From the NCBI RefSeq assembly GCF_014803895.1, contig NZ_JAAVAU010000019.1, positions 1 through 25,010 of the forward strand: 25,010 nucleotides of DNA. The letters are read 5' to 3'. The stretch is from Lactobacillus sp. (GTDB lineage: Bacteria > Bacillota > Bacilli > Lactobacillales > Lactobacillaceae). Positions 24,813-25,010 of the stretch are shown piece by piece (the first letter of the stretch is position 1; each line of letters starts with the position of its first letter). Both the position numbers and the translations under genes were made by a program. The notes under the pieces are model-generated. The model did not search any database, was not told the DNA's origin, and saw nothing but the letters and a program-made list of their open reading frames with translations.

Positions 24813-25010
24813 CTATCTTACCAAGGCCAGTTCCTGACCAGTTGGCTTCATTATTGCTTTATTTAAGATATTAACTGCCGCATTTATATCTCGGTCATGA
24901 TGAGCATTACACTTCGGACATGTCCATTCACGTATCTCTAGTGGTTTCTCACTACTGTTATAATTGCAATTTGAACAGATCCTTGAAGTATTTCTTGGAT
25001 CAACAAGGAC
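24813..25010 (-). CDS. tnpB: TnpB (IS200/IS605 RNA-guided endonuclease), C-terminal part, cut by the window edge
   Basis: The last 65 codons plus stop are visible. They hold the C-terminal zinc ribbon: CSNC (residues 12-15 of the fragment) and CPKC (31-34), with TSRICSNC just before, then HHDRDINAAVNIL, which carries the third RuvC-like catalytic Asp. TnpB is the OMEGA nuclease, ancestor of Cas12, guided by RNA made from the IS right end. The frame is open to the window edge, so this is partial because of the window, not a broken gene as far as can be seen. Whether a tnpA lies upstream cannot be seen. Confidence 0.93.
   Translation of the reverse strand, partial: VLVDPRNTSRICSNCNYNSSEKPLEIREWTCPKCNAHHDRDINAAVNILNKAIMKPTGQELALVR

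Overview
The window is an AT-rich Firmicutes chromosome segment. The conserved run pcrA-ligA-camS-gatC-gatA-gatB-dagK, a T-box leader, strong AGGAGG ribosome binding sites and a lactobacillus-type gene set all point to a Lactobacillus, probably of the acidophilus/gasseri/johnsonii group. The species cannot be fixed from sequence alone.

Layout. Positions 1-118 are the right end of an IS200/IS605-type element whose body lies off the left edge. It abuts the 3' end of a 14-helix DHA2/EmrB-type exporter (99-1571, -), which is divergent from proC (1712-2482, +). Next comes a minus-strand accessory and salvage block: a CPBP membrane protease (2528-3298), an NAD(P)-binding protein (3430-4065), an ABM-type small monooxygenase (4137-4463), a GMP-synthase-like amidotransferase (4516-5196) and hpt (5228-5764). 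rlmD (6096-7442, -) is a divergent neighbour of a T-box-controlled NhaC-family transporter (7791-9167, +), followed by a BI-1/YccA membrane protein (9228-9935, +). TMEM175 (9975-10649, -) comes next, then the long minus-strand housekeeping operon dagK-gatB-gatA-gatC-camS-ligA-pcrA (10704-20268; transcription starts at the pcrA end). Upstream of that, also on the minus strand, are a GH73 glucosaminidase coupled to an ECF S component, a tRNA-Leu(AAG), and a two-gene wall-polymer cluster (Wzx-like flippase plus CDP-glycerol glycerophosphotransferase). The right edge holds a second, oppositely oriented IS right end (24695-24812) and the last 65 codons of its tnpB.

How the genes work together. pcrA/ligA serve DNA repair and replication. 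gatCAB makes Gln-tRNA(Gln)/Asn-tRNA(Asn) by transamidation. dagK recycles diacylglycerol, and the flippase/glycerophosphotransferase pair builds a surface polymer. The NhaC transporter is switched on by an uncharged tRNA, most likely tRNA-Tyr, so it probably imports an amino acid rather than serving pH homeostasis.

The most interesting signal is the pair of IS right ends. Over 118 bp they differ at 13 positions, and 11 of those lie in one 17-nt hairpin. There, 5 of 6 base pairs are swapped with full compensation. This is covariation evidence, inside one window, for a folded RNA at the place where TnpB omega-RNA (reRNA) is made. A larger fold (1-6 with 72-77, 10-12 with 68-70, 15-19 with 62-66) encloses that hairpin. 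Both IS copies touch host genes: one supplies the stop codon of the exporter, the other sits directly against the promoter of the wall-polymer operon.
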